NCBI GenBank assembly: GCA_033105485.1
Contig: CP136956.1
Span: forward strand, 124,001 to 188,000
Source: LVI-A0039 sp033105485
GTDB lineage: Bacteria > Bacillota_I > Bacilli_A > UBA3375
Direction of reading: 5' to 3'
Length of the DNA stretch: 64,000 bases
Position 1 is the first letter of the stretch; each line of letters starts with the position of its first letter. This document shows positions 35,429 through 44,067 of this stretch, piece after piece. A program made the position numbers and the translations under genes. Under the pieces are notes generated by a model. The model worked only from the letters and a program-made list of their open reading frames with translations, was not told the DNA's origin and ran no database searches.

Positions 35429-36307
35429 TTATTTTATATAATTATTAACTTCAATGAATAGTTTCTTAATTCGATTAGCTTCAATTACATTTATATGTTT
35501 AAGGTATACAAATCCTTGATTTAATACAATTAACGCCTGCTTATACTCGTTTTGCATTATTAAGATTTGAGCTTTTAATAAATAAGATTTATGACTTTGT
35601 TCAAAATCTACATTTAATAATGACTGTAGTGCATTGTCATAATCATTAAGCTTATAATAACTTAGTGCTAAATTATGATGACAGTCGTAGCCATTTGAAA
35701 TTAATTGTTGATAATACTCAATACTAACTAAATCTAAGTTAATACTCGAAAGTAAAACCGCTAGATTAAAGCCAGCTGCATTTTCATTAGTCTGGATATA
35801 GTATTTATTATAAGCATTAATACTATCAACAATTTGATTATTATCATTACAATACTTTGCATAATCTAACCATTCTAATTGGCCTATTTTAGAACCCTCA
35901 AAATAAATATCCCTTGGACTTGAAAGTAAATTAACTATCATCTCACTTGTATATACATTAAAGTTACTAATGTTTTGATCAAGAATTTCCTCGATATGCG
36001 AATTTGTCATTAGTAGATTTACAACACTGTCTAACTTCTCTGCTGTACTTACACGGTTTGTATAAATAAAGACCTGACTATCTTCACTATCTATTTTAAT
36101 CTCTGCTTGCTGCTCCTCTGATAATCCACTGTTAATAATTAACATCAGAAAGTCAGAAATTGAAATTACACTTTTCTGTCCTTTGTAAGTATAGACATTT
36201 AAATAGCCTCTATTTAATAAATGCGCATTAACTTTAGTTTGAAAATAATCACAACTAGTTATAAACCCATTGCTAACTATTTCTGTATATTCAAAATAAT
36301 TTGTCAT
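35429..36307 (-). CDS. TPR-repeat protein with possible HPr-like N-terminal domain
   Basis: 292 residues. The C-terminal half (about 160-290) has alternating helices in the TPR pattern (WLDYAKYCNDNNQIVDSINAY, HNLALSYYKLNDYDNALQ, KAQILIMQNEYKQALIVLNQ). The first 105 residues follow the strand-helix order of HPr phosphocarriers: a TSCDYFQTKV helix, GYLNVYTYKGQK strands, SISDFLMLIINSG as in the HPr Ser46 helix, then AEIKI and a final helix. The catalytic His is absent. The HPr link is weak and based on pattern only. The first base is shared with the lipoprotein stop, so the two are coupled. Confidence 0.55.
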   Translation of the reverse strand: MTNYFEYTEIVSNGFITSCDYFQTKVNAHLLNRGYLNVYTYKGQKSVISISDFLMLIINSGLSEEQQAEIKIDSEDSQVFIYTNRVSTAEKLDSVVNLLMTNSHIEEILDQNISNFNVYTSEMIVNLLSSPRDIYFEGSKIGQLEWLDYAKYCNDNNQIVDSINAYNKYYIQTNENAAGFNLAVLLSSINLDLVSIEYYQQLISNGYDCHHNLALSYYKLNDYDNALQSLLNVDFEQSHKSYLLKAQILIMQNEYKQALIVLNQGFVYLKHINVIEANRIKKLFIEVNNYIK

Positions 36308-36714
36308 TAGCTAACCGAAATCACTGCTGTTGTTGGCTCTGAACTATCAACTTCATAATATGAGTAGCTAGTTTCAAATTGATAGCTTTCTCCAGCCGCA
36401 AGTTCTACTTGTTCAGTAGGGGCAACAAAATCAATTGCTTCAAGTGGCTCTTCAGCCCCCAAAATACTTAGTGTTGTTGGTTTATCAACTGTAATTGTGA
36501 TTGGATTACTATTCTTATAAGTTGGGTAGCCTTCAAGCACTTGATCACTGTATCCAAAATAATATGGTTCACTTAGATCGACATCAGCAGCGCTCAATAC
36601 TTTGCTCGGTGCTTCTACTTGTAATAAATCATTATTAGCCGAACTTGGCTCAGCCTCAACACTACACCCACTTGCGATGATTGCAAATGCAATTAACATA
36701 AGTTTATTTTTCAT
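36307..36714 (-). CDS. Putative lipoprotein
   Basis: 135 residues from ATG at 36714 (GAGGGAG 6 bases upstream; earlier in-frame starts lack support). Lipobox IASGC places the lipid-bearing Cys at 17 after a short basic and hydrophobic signal. The mature part is acidic, rich in Pro, Thr and Tyr, with beta-strand pattern and a threonine-rich Ig-like end (TVDKPTTLSIL, ESYQFETSY). Family unknown. It sits between the AAA+ gene (11-base overlap) and the TPR gene (1-base overlap), so the three should work together, one of them outside the membrane. Confidence 0.75.
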   Translation of the reverse strand: MKNKLMLIAFAIIASGCSVEAEPSSANNDLLQVEAPSKVLSAADVDLSEPYYFGYSDQVLEGYPTYKNSNPITITVDKPTTLSILGAEEPLEAIDFVAPTEQVELAAGESYQFETSYSYYEVDSSEPTTAVISVS

Positions 36715-37786
36715 TTTTTTCTCCCTCAACATCTGTTGTTATTCGTGATATAAAATTGTCCCAATGCTTATTGATTTTAATTTCTTCAATTATATTATCA
36801 ATTATACGTAAATTGACATTCTCGAGTTTATTGACCTCAAGTTGCACTTCTTCCTTTAAATCACTATCTAACTTCTTGCTATCAATGTACTTGTTAATTT
36901 CTTGAATTGATAAATCCGGTACGTGAATAAATTTATTAATACGGTTGACAATTGGATTTGGTAACTTCTGTTCTATCTCTTCCATATTAGAGTAATTAGT
37001 TGTTGCAATAAAGATTCTATTTTTAATATTAACACTAACAAAATCACTACTAGCTACTGGTTCGTCGAAAATATCATAGAAAGCATTATATCCAAATGAA
37101 TGTATTTTATCAAATTCATCTAATAATATTAAACTATTTGAGGATAATTTGATTTGACTATAAACATCTTTCGATGGAAACTTTTCACCAAGCAAGATTC
37201 CAATTGTATTAGTGTCTTGGAAATTAGATAGCTGAAATGATAATAACTCTTCATTCATCTCTTTTACAAGTTCTTTTAAAATATGCGTCTTCCCAAGACC
37301 ACTCCCTCCATATAGTAAGATAACATATGGCTTCTGTGAGTCATTACTACTGAAATATAATAAAGTTTTTAATAACTCCATCTTCCACTTTGTAAACATT
37401 GAATTGTTGCTTATTACCTTTAATATATGTTCCTCTTCTAATCCCGTAATCGACTCTTCTATAATAGTTGTTATCTTTGGATAATGGAGCAACATTTCAG
37501 ACTCAATGTAATTTTGTGGGTTATGAATAACAATCACACTATCTTTTGCTGAAACTTCTTCTAGAATTGATAATAGGTTATTGTTGGCGTTATTAGTAAT
37601 TGCAAAGTAATCACTATCTTTAATAACTATTGTCTGATGGGTTGTTTTTGATGATTTCACAGCTTTACGCTCTTTATCCATTTTTATAATAATACTTGCA
37701 AAACTGTTTTTAATAACAATCTTGTTGTCATTTAAATACTTAGAGAATCCGCGGTTAGATCCTTTATAAATAATAATTTTTCTCAT
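36704..37786 (-). CDS. AAA+ ATPase of unknown role
   Basis: 360 residues. An N-terminal region of about 150 residues without known motif precedes a AAA+ module: Walker A GGSGLGKT (160-167), Walker B LILLDEFDK (219-227), sensor 1 ATTN near 261-264 and a likely Arg finger in NPIVNRI (282). The helical lid follows. ClpB/ClpX- or RuvB-like general fold, but not any housekeeping member I know. It opens an operon with a lipoprotein and a TPR protein, behind an extended -10 promoter. The function of the set is not known; protein remodelling at the membrane is possible. Confidence 0.7.
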   Translation of the reverse strand: MRKIIIYKGSNRGFSKYLNDNKIVIKNSFASIIIKMDKERKAVKSSKTTHQTIVIKDSDYFAITNNANNNLLSILEEVSAKDSVIVIHNPQNYIESEMLLHYPKITTIIEESITGLEEEHILKVISNNSMFTKWKMELLKTLLYFSSNDSQKPYVILLYGGSGLGKTHILKELVKEMNEELLSFQLSNFQDTNTIGILLGEKFPSKDVYSQIKLSSNSLILLDEFDKIHSFGYNAFYDIFDEPVASSDFVSVNIKNRIFIATTNYSNMEEIEQKLPNPIVNRINKFIHVPDLSIQEINKYIDSKKLDSDLKEEVQLEVNKLENVNLRIIDNIIEEIKINKHWDNFISRITTDVEGEKNEK

Positions 37787-37803
37787 GTATACCTCTCCTA
37801 GGT

Positions 37804-37812
37804 ATTATACCA
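37804..37812 (-). promoter_or_regulatory. Extended -10 promoter of the AAA+ operon
   Basis: Minus strand TGGTATAAT 18 bases before the ATG, immediately after the sdpI terminator. Confidence 0.6.
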
Positions 37813-37840
37813 TAAAAAAGACAGGTTATAAACCTGGCTC
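37813..37840 (-). terminator. Terminator of the SdpI-family gene
   Basis: CAGGTT-TAT-AACCTG stem (37822-37836) followed by TTTTTTATG on the minus strand. The sdpI stop codon lies in the hairpin. Confidence 0.8.
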
Positions 37841-38452
37841 TTTCTTATATAGTGAATATGAATAATAAGTTAAATATATAATTGATACAGCGATTACAAT
37901 CAGAACTGCTACAACCATAACTGTATTCTTTGTATATGTTAAGACTAATACAAATGCTCCAATTAAGTACGATAAGCTACGTCCACGAATATGAACTTTA
38001 TTCCAAATTTGTTCACTACTTAATGTCCATTTGTTTTTAAATCCAACTACTTGATTTAAAGTTATTTTTGGTAAAGTATAGCCTCCGTATAAAACGACAA
38101 TTGTAAAAATTGTACCAATAATATATTTTTCAGTAAATGAATAAAATTGAGACATAATAATTAAGATGAATAAAAGTTGAAATGCAAAACAAAGCATAAA
38201 CTTTAAGCGATCATAATATTTGATAAATGGCTTTACTTCATCTGCCTCTAGTGTTGCAATAATATCCATTGTAAATACAACTATAAATGGAACTAAACCA
38301 ATTAAAATTAAATTACCTTTTGACATTGGAATATGATGCGCACTATCAATTGCATAGTTAGCTATAACTTGATCTGTAAAACGGAGAAAATACATTCCGA
38401 TTAAAATACTTATAATATTGATTAATAAAATAATTGAACTTGATTTACGCAT
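37826..38452 (-). CDS. SdpI/YfhL-family immunity membrane protein
   Basis: 208 residues with six hydrophobic segments. The family mark is VGFKNKWTLSSEQIWNKVHIRGR after the fourth helix, the conserved GxRTxWTLxSxxxWxxxH motif of SdpI proteins. In Bacillus SdpI protects against the cannibalism toxin SdpC and signals to the repressor SdpR. Here it follows a TetR-type regulator by 13 bases, with no toxin gene nearby. It probably gives resistance to a membrane-active peptide from neighbours, as inference. SD GGAGGTG precedes the ATG. Confidence 0.82.
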   Translation of the reverse strand: MRKSSSIILLINIISILIGMYFLRFTDQVIANYAIDSAHHIPMSKGNLILIGLVPFIVVFTMDIIATLEADEVKPFIKYYDRLKFMLCFAFQLLFILIIMSQFYSFTEKYIIGTIFTIVVLYGGYTLPKITLNQVVGFKNKWTLSSEQIWNKVHIRGRSLSYLIGAFVLVLTYTKNTVMVVAVLIVIAVSIIYLTYYSYSLYKKEPGL

Positions 38453-38465
38453 ATCACACCTCCAC

Positions 38466-38981
38466 TTAAAGTTGTACTTCTCGTTTGATGATGTTTCTAA
38501 TTAATTTTTCTCTATTTTCTGTTATTGATAAATCATTATCTAAAATCTTACTATAGTTCTTCGGGAACGTCATTGCAAGAATTATGTTAGACATAATTGC
38601 AATTTCTTTATCGCGATTAATTTCTCCATAATCTTGCTTAAATAAACTATCAAGAATTACAAAGTTTGAGAGTACAACTGATCCGATTAAAGCATCAACC
38701 ATATCAAATGTAATATCTTTCGATACACTTTGAAATAATTCATAAAGCTGATTTCCAAAAGCAAGCATCATATTTTCGAAACTGATTATTGACTTTGGAT
38801 TAATTAATTGTTTCAATTTATACTTTAAGTACTCTTTGTATAAATTATTTTGATTATTAAATTGATAACTTATTATTGAAGGTGCAATATCTAAATTAGT
38901 AGCAATCTTTCTGAAACTAACTGGATACGTTTCTTCATAAATAATTCTGTCCATTTCTTTTAATATAAGTTCTTTTTTCAT
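38466..38981 (-). CDS. TetR-family regulator next to sdpI
   Basis: 171 residues. The N-terminal HTH reads VSFRKIATNLDIAPSIISYQFNNQNNLYKEY, the TetR helix-turn-helix with Ser-Tyr in the recognition helix. The C-terminal ligand domain is diverged. It likely controls itself and the sdpI gene. Extended -10 TGCTATAAT lies upstream; no clear palindrome was found there. Confidence 0.8.
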   Translation of the reverse strand: MKKELILKEMDRIIYEETYPVSFRKIATNLDIAPSIISYQFNNQNNLYKEYLKYKLKQLINPKSIISFENMMLAFGNQLYELFQSVSKDITFDMVDALIGSVVLSNFVILDSLFKQDYGEINRDKEIAIMSNIILAMTFPKNYSKILDNDLSITENREKLIRNIIKREVQL

Positions 38982-39046
38982 ACTATCCTCTATTTACCTT
39001 TTTTCAATTATAGCATATAAATGACAAATTAAGGTGACATCGACAT

Positions 39047-39073
39047 AAAAAAATCGTGTTAGAACACGATTTC
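39047..39073 (-). terminator. Terminator of the 157-residue membrane protein gene
   Basis: Minus strand AAATCGTGTT-CTA-ACACGATTT followed by a T run. The gene stop codon is in the hairpin. Confidence 0.8.
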
Positions 39074-39532
39074 CATAAGTGATTTAACTAACAAAAATAT
39101 AATTAAACTTAAGATTGCAACCATAAATACAATTAATCCAATTGATATAAATCCAATTGAATATAAAATAATTGCTCCTACTGCATAAATTCCTAAGATC
39201 ATTAAATAATAACCAACAATGTATAAAGATAACTTAAACTTATAAACTAAAGTAAATAGCGATATTTGCTTTTCATTTTCTAAGTCGATTTTCGCTTTAA
39301 TTGGTGCTAAAGTGAACACTAAAAAACTAATACTTAAAATTAATAGACCCATTCCGAAATCAGTATAATTATTGTTTGATAACTGAAATGTAACTTCCGT
39401 TTCAAATGCTTCAGATACAATCTTTACAGTATATGTAATAAAGATTAATAATTGAATAATAATTAAACTAACTGAATTCATCTTAACTTGGTTAAGCCTA
39501 CTAACTTTTTCATCAAATTGCTTCTGCTCCAC
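39059..39532 (-). CDS. Hypothetical four-helix membrane protein
   Basis: 157 residues with four hydrophobic segments near 18-38, 57-76, 100-120 and 125-150 and short charged loops. No family recognised. The start is GTG at 39532 with GGGAGG 6 bases upstream. Single gene with its own -10 (TATAAT near 39570-39575) and terminator. The stop codon lies in the terminator loop. Confidence 0.6.
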   Translation of the reverse strand: MEQKQFDEKVSRLNQVKMNSVSLIIIQLLIFITYTVKIVSEAFETEVTFQLSNNNYTDFGMGLLILSISFLVFTLAPIKAKIDLENEKQISLFTLVYKFKLSLYIVGYYLMILGIYAVGAIILYSIGFISIGLIVFMVAILSLIIFLLVKSLMEIVF

Positions 39533-39595
39533 TATTTCCTCCCTATTAACAAATTCCAGTAAGATTATTATACTACTTTTTTTTTTAGAATGGGA

Positions 39596-40915
39596 TTATA
39601 TCAGTCTTTTAGTAAGTAATAATGAGCATCCTGACATAATATAGTAACTAATCATAACAACAACGAATAATCCTGCTGCTCCAAATGTATTAAACGCTAA
39701 AATTCCGAATGGAACTACAATTAAAATAAGTTGTCCAAATCCTAATAATGTTGCTAAGAAAGGCTTACCTAAGATGTTGTAGAATGATGTAGCAATTGTA
39801 AAGATACTTTGCATTGGATAAGATAATGGGACAATTCTTAAGTATAATACAACAATCTCAATTACTGCTGGATCATCAGTAAAAATCTTAGCTAAATAAG
39901 GTGCTGTTACAAACACAACTAAGTATAAACAACTGAATAAAATTACTGAGTATCTATTTAAAATTGATAGTCCTTCTTTTACTCTTTCTTTATTTCCAGC
40001 TCCCATATTTTGACCAAGAACGGCCATCGCTGTATTCCCCATTGAGAAGGCAACAGCCATGATGAATGATTCAATCTTCGTCCCGACACCATATCCGGCA
40101 ACGGCCATTTGACTTTGAGTTGCAAGTAATGCTGTAATTAATGTAACAATTAACGGATTAACTACTTTAGTTAAAGAGTTAGGTAACCCAATTATAAAGA
40201 TACGTTTACTACAATCTACGATTCTAGTCATACTTAAATTTTTAAATCTAATTACTCCATATTTAGTGTGTAATAAGTAGAAATACATCATGAATGTAAA
40301 GAATCTAGAAATTACTGTTGCAAGAGATGCTCCAGCCATCCCTAATGGTGGGAACATAAATAATCCGAAAATCATGATTGGATCAAGAATTGTATTAATT
40401 ACTGCTGCCATAATCATTAAGTTACCTGGTGTTTTAGTATCACCAAGCCCACGGAAAATTTGTCCTCCGACCATTGACATAAATAAGAATGTACAACCAA
40501 CATACCATACTCGCATATACTCTTCGATTAACGGTAAAGTCGTGCTATCTGCTCCTAGCCATGTAAAGAATGGATCAATAGTTAATAATCCAATTACTGT
40601 AATTGCAAGTGATAATGCAAGTGACATTGCAAGTCCAGTCATAATAACGTGAATTTTATCTTCATCGTCGCTTGTACCTACTGCTTTTGAAACTAATGTC
40701 CCAATTCCAGCTCCTAGCCCAATTGTAATTAAGTTTACAATCATGACTACTGAAAACGTAAATGACATTGCAGCTAGTTCCATACTACCTATTAAAGATA
40801 CAAAATAAGTATCAATAATATTGAAAATATTCATCCCAAGCATACCGAAGTATCCTGGAATTGTTAAGTCGATAATTGTCTTTTTTAAATTACCTTCTAA
40901 GATTTGATTTTTCAT
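39596..40915 (-). CDS. MATE family multidrug efflux pump
   Basis: 439 residues with twelve hydrophobic helices in two similar halves. Start pattern: LKKTIIDLTIPGYFGMLGMNIFNIIDTYFVS with the conserved Pro and Asp. MATE proteins export cationic drugs against H+ or Na+ influx. It is divergent from a TetR gene whose likely operator covers the shared region (40928-41013), so expression is probably induced by a ligand of that regulator. Confidence 0.9.
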   Translation of the reverse strand: MKNQILEGNLKKTIIDLTIPGYFGMLGMNIFNIIDTYFVSLIGSMELAAMSFTFSVVMIVNLITIGLGAGIGTLVSKAVGTSDDEDKIHVIMTGLAMSLALSLAITVIGLLTIDPFFTWLGADSTTLPLIEEYMRVWYVGCTFLFMSMVGGQIFRGLGDTKTPGNLMIMAAVINTILDPIMIFGLFMFPPLGMAGASLATVISRFFTFMMYFYLLHTKYGVIRFKNLSMTRIVDCSKRIFIIGLPNSLTKVVNPLIVTLITALLATQSQMAVAGYGVGTKIESFIMAVAFSMGNTAMAVLGQNMGAGNKERVKEGLSILNRYSVILFSCLYLVVFVTAPYLAKIFTDDPAVIEIVVLYLRIVPLSYPMQSIFTIATSFYNILGKPFLATLLGFGQLILIVVPFGILAFNTFGAAGLFVVVMISYYIMSGCSLLLTKRLI

Positions 40916-40927
40916 AATTCCCCTTTT

Positions 40928-41013
40928 TTGAACGAGTGTTATAACAGATAAATATTAACATAGATTTTGATGCATTACCAAATTTTATAACACTCGTTCA
41001 AATGTGTTATAAT
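40928..41013. promoter_or_regulatory. Operator and promoter between tetR and MATE genes
   Basis: An 18-base block (40928-40945) is repeated in inverted form at 40985-41002, perfect over all 18 bases. The right copy is part of a palindrome, TTATAACAC-10-GTGTTATAA (40985-41012). The plus-strand promoter TTATAA (40985-40990), 17-base spacer, TGT-TATAAT (41008-41013) lies exactly over the palindrome. TetR binding there would block its own transcription; the left copy may block the MATE gene. Confidence 0.75.
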
Positions 41014-41029
41014 TTAGCAAAGGAGTTAT

Positions 41030-41545
41030 ATGAAAAAAGAAGTTTACTATCAGGCAATACTTGAGTTATCGAAAGAAAAAAGCTTATCTGCGATTAGTGT
41101 TCGAGATATAGCTAAGCATTTAGATATATCTACGGGTTCTTTATACTACCACTTTAAGTCAAAGGAAGATTTATTAAATCAAATGTTTGTTTTTTATAAA
41201 ACTAATCAAGCAAATTTTATTGATGCAATTAATGATGAACCTAAAGTCTTATTGCAAAAGCATATTGAGTATAATCAAGAGCATAATACTGAATTTAGTT
41301 TTGTTTACTCAACTGAACTTGCAAACATATTAAATGATGAATCAGTAGCTCTTTCTTTAGATGCTCATCTTCGTTTTTTAGATAAGCTTGGTTTAGAATA
41401 TGGCCGTGACTCACATATAACAACTATTATCTTTGGAACTATTAGATCATACTTAGTATCTCCAAACTACATGCTACGCTGTGATCTTAATAAACTTGTT
41501 GATGAATTAATTATTATTTTAGAAAACTATAAGCAATCACTTTAA
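41030..41545 (+). CDS. TetR-family regulator, probable repressor of the MATE gene
   Basis: 171 residues. HTH at the N terminus: AISVRDIAKHLDISTGSLYYHFKSKEDLLNQMF, a textbook TetR recognition helix with LYYHF. The ligand-binding C-terminal half is diverged as usual. Divergent from the MATE efflux gene, with a palindromic operator overlapping its own -35/-10, so it represses itself and likely the pump until a toxic ligand binds. SD AGGAG 5 bases upstream. Confidence 0.88.
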   Translation: MKKEVYYQAILELSKEKSLSAISVRDIAKHLDISTGSLYYHFKSKEDLLNQMFVFYKTNQANFIDAINDEPKVLLQKHIEYNQEHNTEFSFVYSTELANILNDESVALSLDAHLRFLDKLGLEYGRDSHITTIIFGTIRSYLVSPNYMLRCDLNKLVDELIIILENYKQSL

Positions 41546-41566
41546 AAGTAGTTGTTTTTTTTTCAT

Positions 41567-41594
41567 AAAAAAAAGCCTAGAATTAATCTAGACT
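41567..41594 (-). terminator. Terminator of the second MATE gene
   Basis: GTCTAGA-TTAA-TTCTAGGC hairpin followed by eight T on the minus strand. The MATE stop codon is in the loop. Confidence 0.8.
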
Positions 41595-42959
41595 TAAAAA
41601 AGCTTCTTCAACTGAAGTTTCTAATTTTTTTCTATACATTACGATTGTAATCACTCCACCAACAGCAATAGCAATTTGGTAAGAAACGATTAAACCTGAT
41701 ACTCCAAAAGCAAATACTAAAATTGGATTAATAATAATAAAACAAATAAATTGTCTTAATGAAACAATTACTAACGAAATTGTAGTTTTATTAATTGATT
41801 GGTATAATGTTTGAACTAAGAATGAAATAGGCATAGCAAGTACCATAATTCCTAATACTCTTGTTCCTGTTGTTACATATTCATTTGCTTCTGCTGGAAG
41901 CGTAAAAATGTAAGTAAAGATTGCAGGGAATACAATTAAGATGATTCCAACAACAGTTGATGTGATAAGTAAATATCTTCTAAATATATTTCTAGCATCA
42001 TCAAAACGAGCTTTATCTTTTGCACCATATGCAAATGAGAATACTGGCTGGATTCCACTAACAGCTGCTTGTACAAGCATTGTGAACATAGTAAAGAATT
42101 TAACTAATACTCCTAATGCAGCATTTAAGTTATCATTAGCATAGAATGAAGTTTCTACTGTTAATAATAAAGATGTTGCAGTAATATAGATGAAACCAAT
42201 CGTTGCTGGGAATCCTAGACTAAACACAGTTTTTAAATCTTCTAAACCATATTTAATACTTCCTAAACGATATTGATATTGACTCTTTGTCGTAAATAAA
42301 TATTTACCAACAATAATACATTGTAATGTTTGTGAAATAACAGTTGCGATACTTGCACCTGCAGTTCCCATATTAAGTGGGAAAATAAGTAGCCAGTTTA
42401 AGATGAAGTTTGCAACAGTTTGGATAATGATAGCACTAAATACTAACATTGCTTTCCCCTCACTACGAGCAAACATAACAACTACGAATGTTAATACAAT
42501 TGATGGAGAACCAACGATTGCCCAGAATGCATATTGATGTGATAAACCTATACTCGCATCAGTTGCACCAAGCATATATAAAATTGGATCTAAGAAAACT
42601 AGTAATAATACAATTAAGATAATATTAAAAATTAATGCATATCTCATTGTACCAGTAAATATATCTCTTGCTTTATCTTTATTATTTTGACCAAGTGTCT
42701 GAGCTCCATAAATTGAACCACCAATTGCAAATAAGTTTGCAAATGACATAATGATTAAAATAATTGGGAATGCGATACCAGTAGCAGCAACACTTGCTAC
42801 GGCTACATCTGCATCAGCGATTCTTGATAAGAAAAATGAGTCGACAATCATATTAAGCTGTGCTACTGCACTACCTAATATAGCAGGAATAACTAATAAT
42901 GCAATTGTCTTACTCATCTTCTCTTTCGAGATAAGATAATTATCTGATTGCTGTTCCAT
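41583..42959 (-). CDS. MATE family efflux pump (second paralogue)
   Basis: 458 residues, twelve hydrophobic helices. N-terminal LVIPAILGSAVAQLNMIVDSFFLSRIADADVAVASVA is the MATE pattern with Pro and Asp in helix 1. Only moderate similarity to the 39596 paralogue, so it is not a recent duplicate. It starts 8 bases after the greA stop and ends at its own terminator, so it is co-transcribed with greA and the trmR-trhP-udk group. That constant expression contrasts with the regulated paralogue. Confidence 0.9.
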   Translation of the reverse strand: MEQQSDNYLISKEKMSKTIALLVIPAILGSAVAQLNMIVDSFFLSRIADADVAVASVAATGIAFPIILIIMSFANLFAIGGSIYGAQTLGQNNKDKARDIFTGTMRYALIFNIILIVLLLVFLDPILYMLGATDASIGLSHQYAFWAIVGSPSIVLTFVVVMFARSEGKAMLVFSAIIIQTVANFILNWLLIFPLNMGTAGASIATVISQTLQCIIVGKYLFTTKSQYQYRLGSIKYGLEDLKTVFSLGFPATIGFIYITATSLLLTVETSFYANDNLNAALGVLVKFFTMFTMLVQAAVSGIQPVFSFAYGAKDKARFDDARNIFRRYLLITSTVVGIILIVFPAIFTYIFTLPAEANEYVTTGTRVLGIMVLAMPISFLVQTLYQSINKTTISLVIVSLRQFICFIIINPILVFAFGVSGLIVSYQIAIAVGGVITIVMYRKKLETSVEEAFLSLD

Positions 42960-42967
42960 AATAACTC

Positions 42968-43441
42968 CTATTTAATATCTAAGATTTTTAACGTTACATG
43001 TCCGTCAGGAATGTTAACTAACACTTCTTCACCTACTGCTTTACCAGATAACCCTCTGGCAATTGGTGTAGAAGATGAAATAGATGGTGTTTTTTCATCT
43101 AATGGGTTTGCACCGATACCTACGATACGGTATTGTGACTTTTCGTTTGTTTCAACATTTTGGTAAGTTACTGTTGTACCTAAAGCAACAACATCACTTT
43201 CAATATTTTCATCGATTAATTGAGCGCTAGAAATTTGAGCTTCTAATTCTTTAATTTTAGCCTCAACGAATGCTTGCTCTTCACGTGCAGAATCGTACTC
43301 AGAGTTCTCAGATAAATCCCCGTATGATTTTGCTTCCTTAATTCTTTCTACAACTTCAGGACGTTTCGTGTGAATGTAATATTGTAATTCTTCAGATAGT
43401 TTATCTAATTGTTCTTGTGTAATAAAAATTTGATTTTTCAT
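42968..43441 (-). CDS. greA: Transcription elongation factor GreA
   Basis: 157 residues. N-terminal coiled coil with the acidic tip ENSEYDSAREEQAFVE, which enters the secondary channel of RNA polymerase and stimulates cleavage of backtracked RNA. The C-terminal FKBP-like domain has ISSSTPIARGLSGKAVGEEV. Full length. Eleven bases after udk, in the Bacillus order udk-greA. Confidence 0.95.
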   Translation of the reverse strand: MKNQIFITQEQLDKLSEELQYYIHTKRPEVVERIKEAKSYGDLSENSEYDSAREEQAFVEAKIKELEAQISSAQLIDENIESDVVALGTTVTYQNVETNEKSQYRIVGIGANPLDEKTPSISSSTPIARGLSGKAVGEEVLVNIPDGHVTLKILDIK

Positions 43442-43451
43442 TTTATACCCC

Positions 43452-44066
43452 TTATATAATTTTATTTAAATGATTCGAAATTAAATCAATTGCTTTTCTT
43501 ATATCTTTGTTTGCGGGAACAATGATATGTGCATGACGCTTACTTGGTTCAATAAATTGAATAAGCATTGGTTTAACAGTTTCACGGTATTGAGTTAATA
43601 CTGATTCGAGGTCTCTTCCACGCTCTTGTGTATCACGTGATATACGACGAATTAGACACTCATCAGCATCTGTATCAACGTATATTCTTAGGTCAAATAA
43701 GCGACGTAACTCTTTATTTTCAAGTGTTAATATACCTTCTACTATTATAACATCATTATTTTTGATTGTTTCAGTTTTTTCACTACGTGTATGATTCGCA
43801 TAATCATATGTTGGCATTGTAATTGTTCCGCCATTACGAAGTGTTTCTAAATGCTCAATTAATAAATCTGTATCAAACGCATGCGGATGATCGTAGTTAG
43901 TTTTAACTCGCTCTTCCATTGATAGATGCGATTGATCGCGATAATAATTATCATGGCCAATAACAGTAATGTTATTTCCATGTTCTTGAACTTTCTTTAC
44001 AATCTCATTTGAAACTGTTGTTTTTCCACCAGCACTAGGGCCAGCTATTCCGATTACAAAACTCAT
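43452..44066 (-). CDS. udk: Uridine kinase
   Basis: 204 residues. P-loop GPSAGGKTT (9-17), HDNYYRDQSHL, the Asp-His-Pro segment YDHPHAFD, RDTQERGRD and the lid arginines. It phosphorylates uridine and cytidine for salvage. One-base gap to the preceding trhP2 gene; operon trmR-trhP1-trhP2-udk-greA. Confidence 0.95.
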   Translation of the reverse strand: MSFVIGIAGPSAGGKTTVSNEIVKKVQEHGNNITVIGHDNYYRDQSHLSMEERVKTNYDHPHAFDTDLLIEHLETLRNGGTITMPTYDYANHTRSEKTETIKNNDVIIVEGILTLENKELRRLFDLRIYVDTDADECLIRRISRDTQERGRDLESVLTQYRETVKPMLIQFIEPSKRHAHIIVPANKDIRKAIDLISNHLNKII

Positions 44067-44067
44067 T

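Noticed and set aside
40290..40652. Plus-strand 120-codon frame inside the MATE gene
   Set aside because: Antisense shadow with no SD and no motif.
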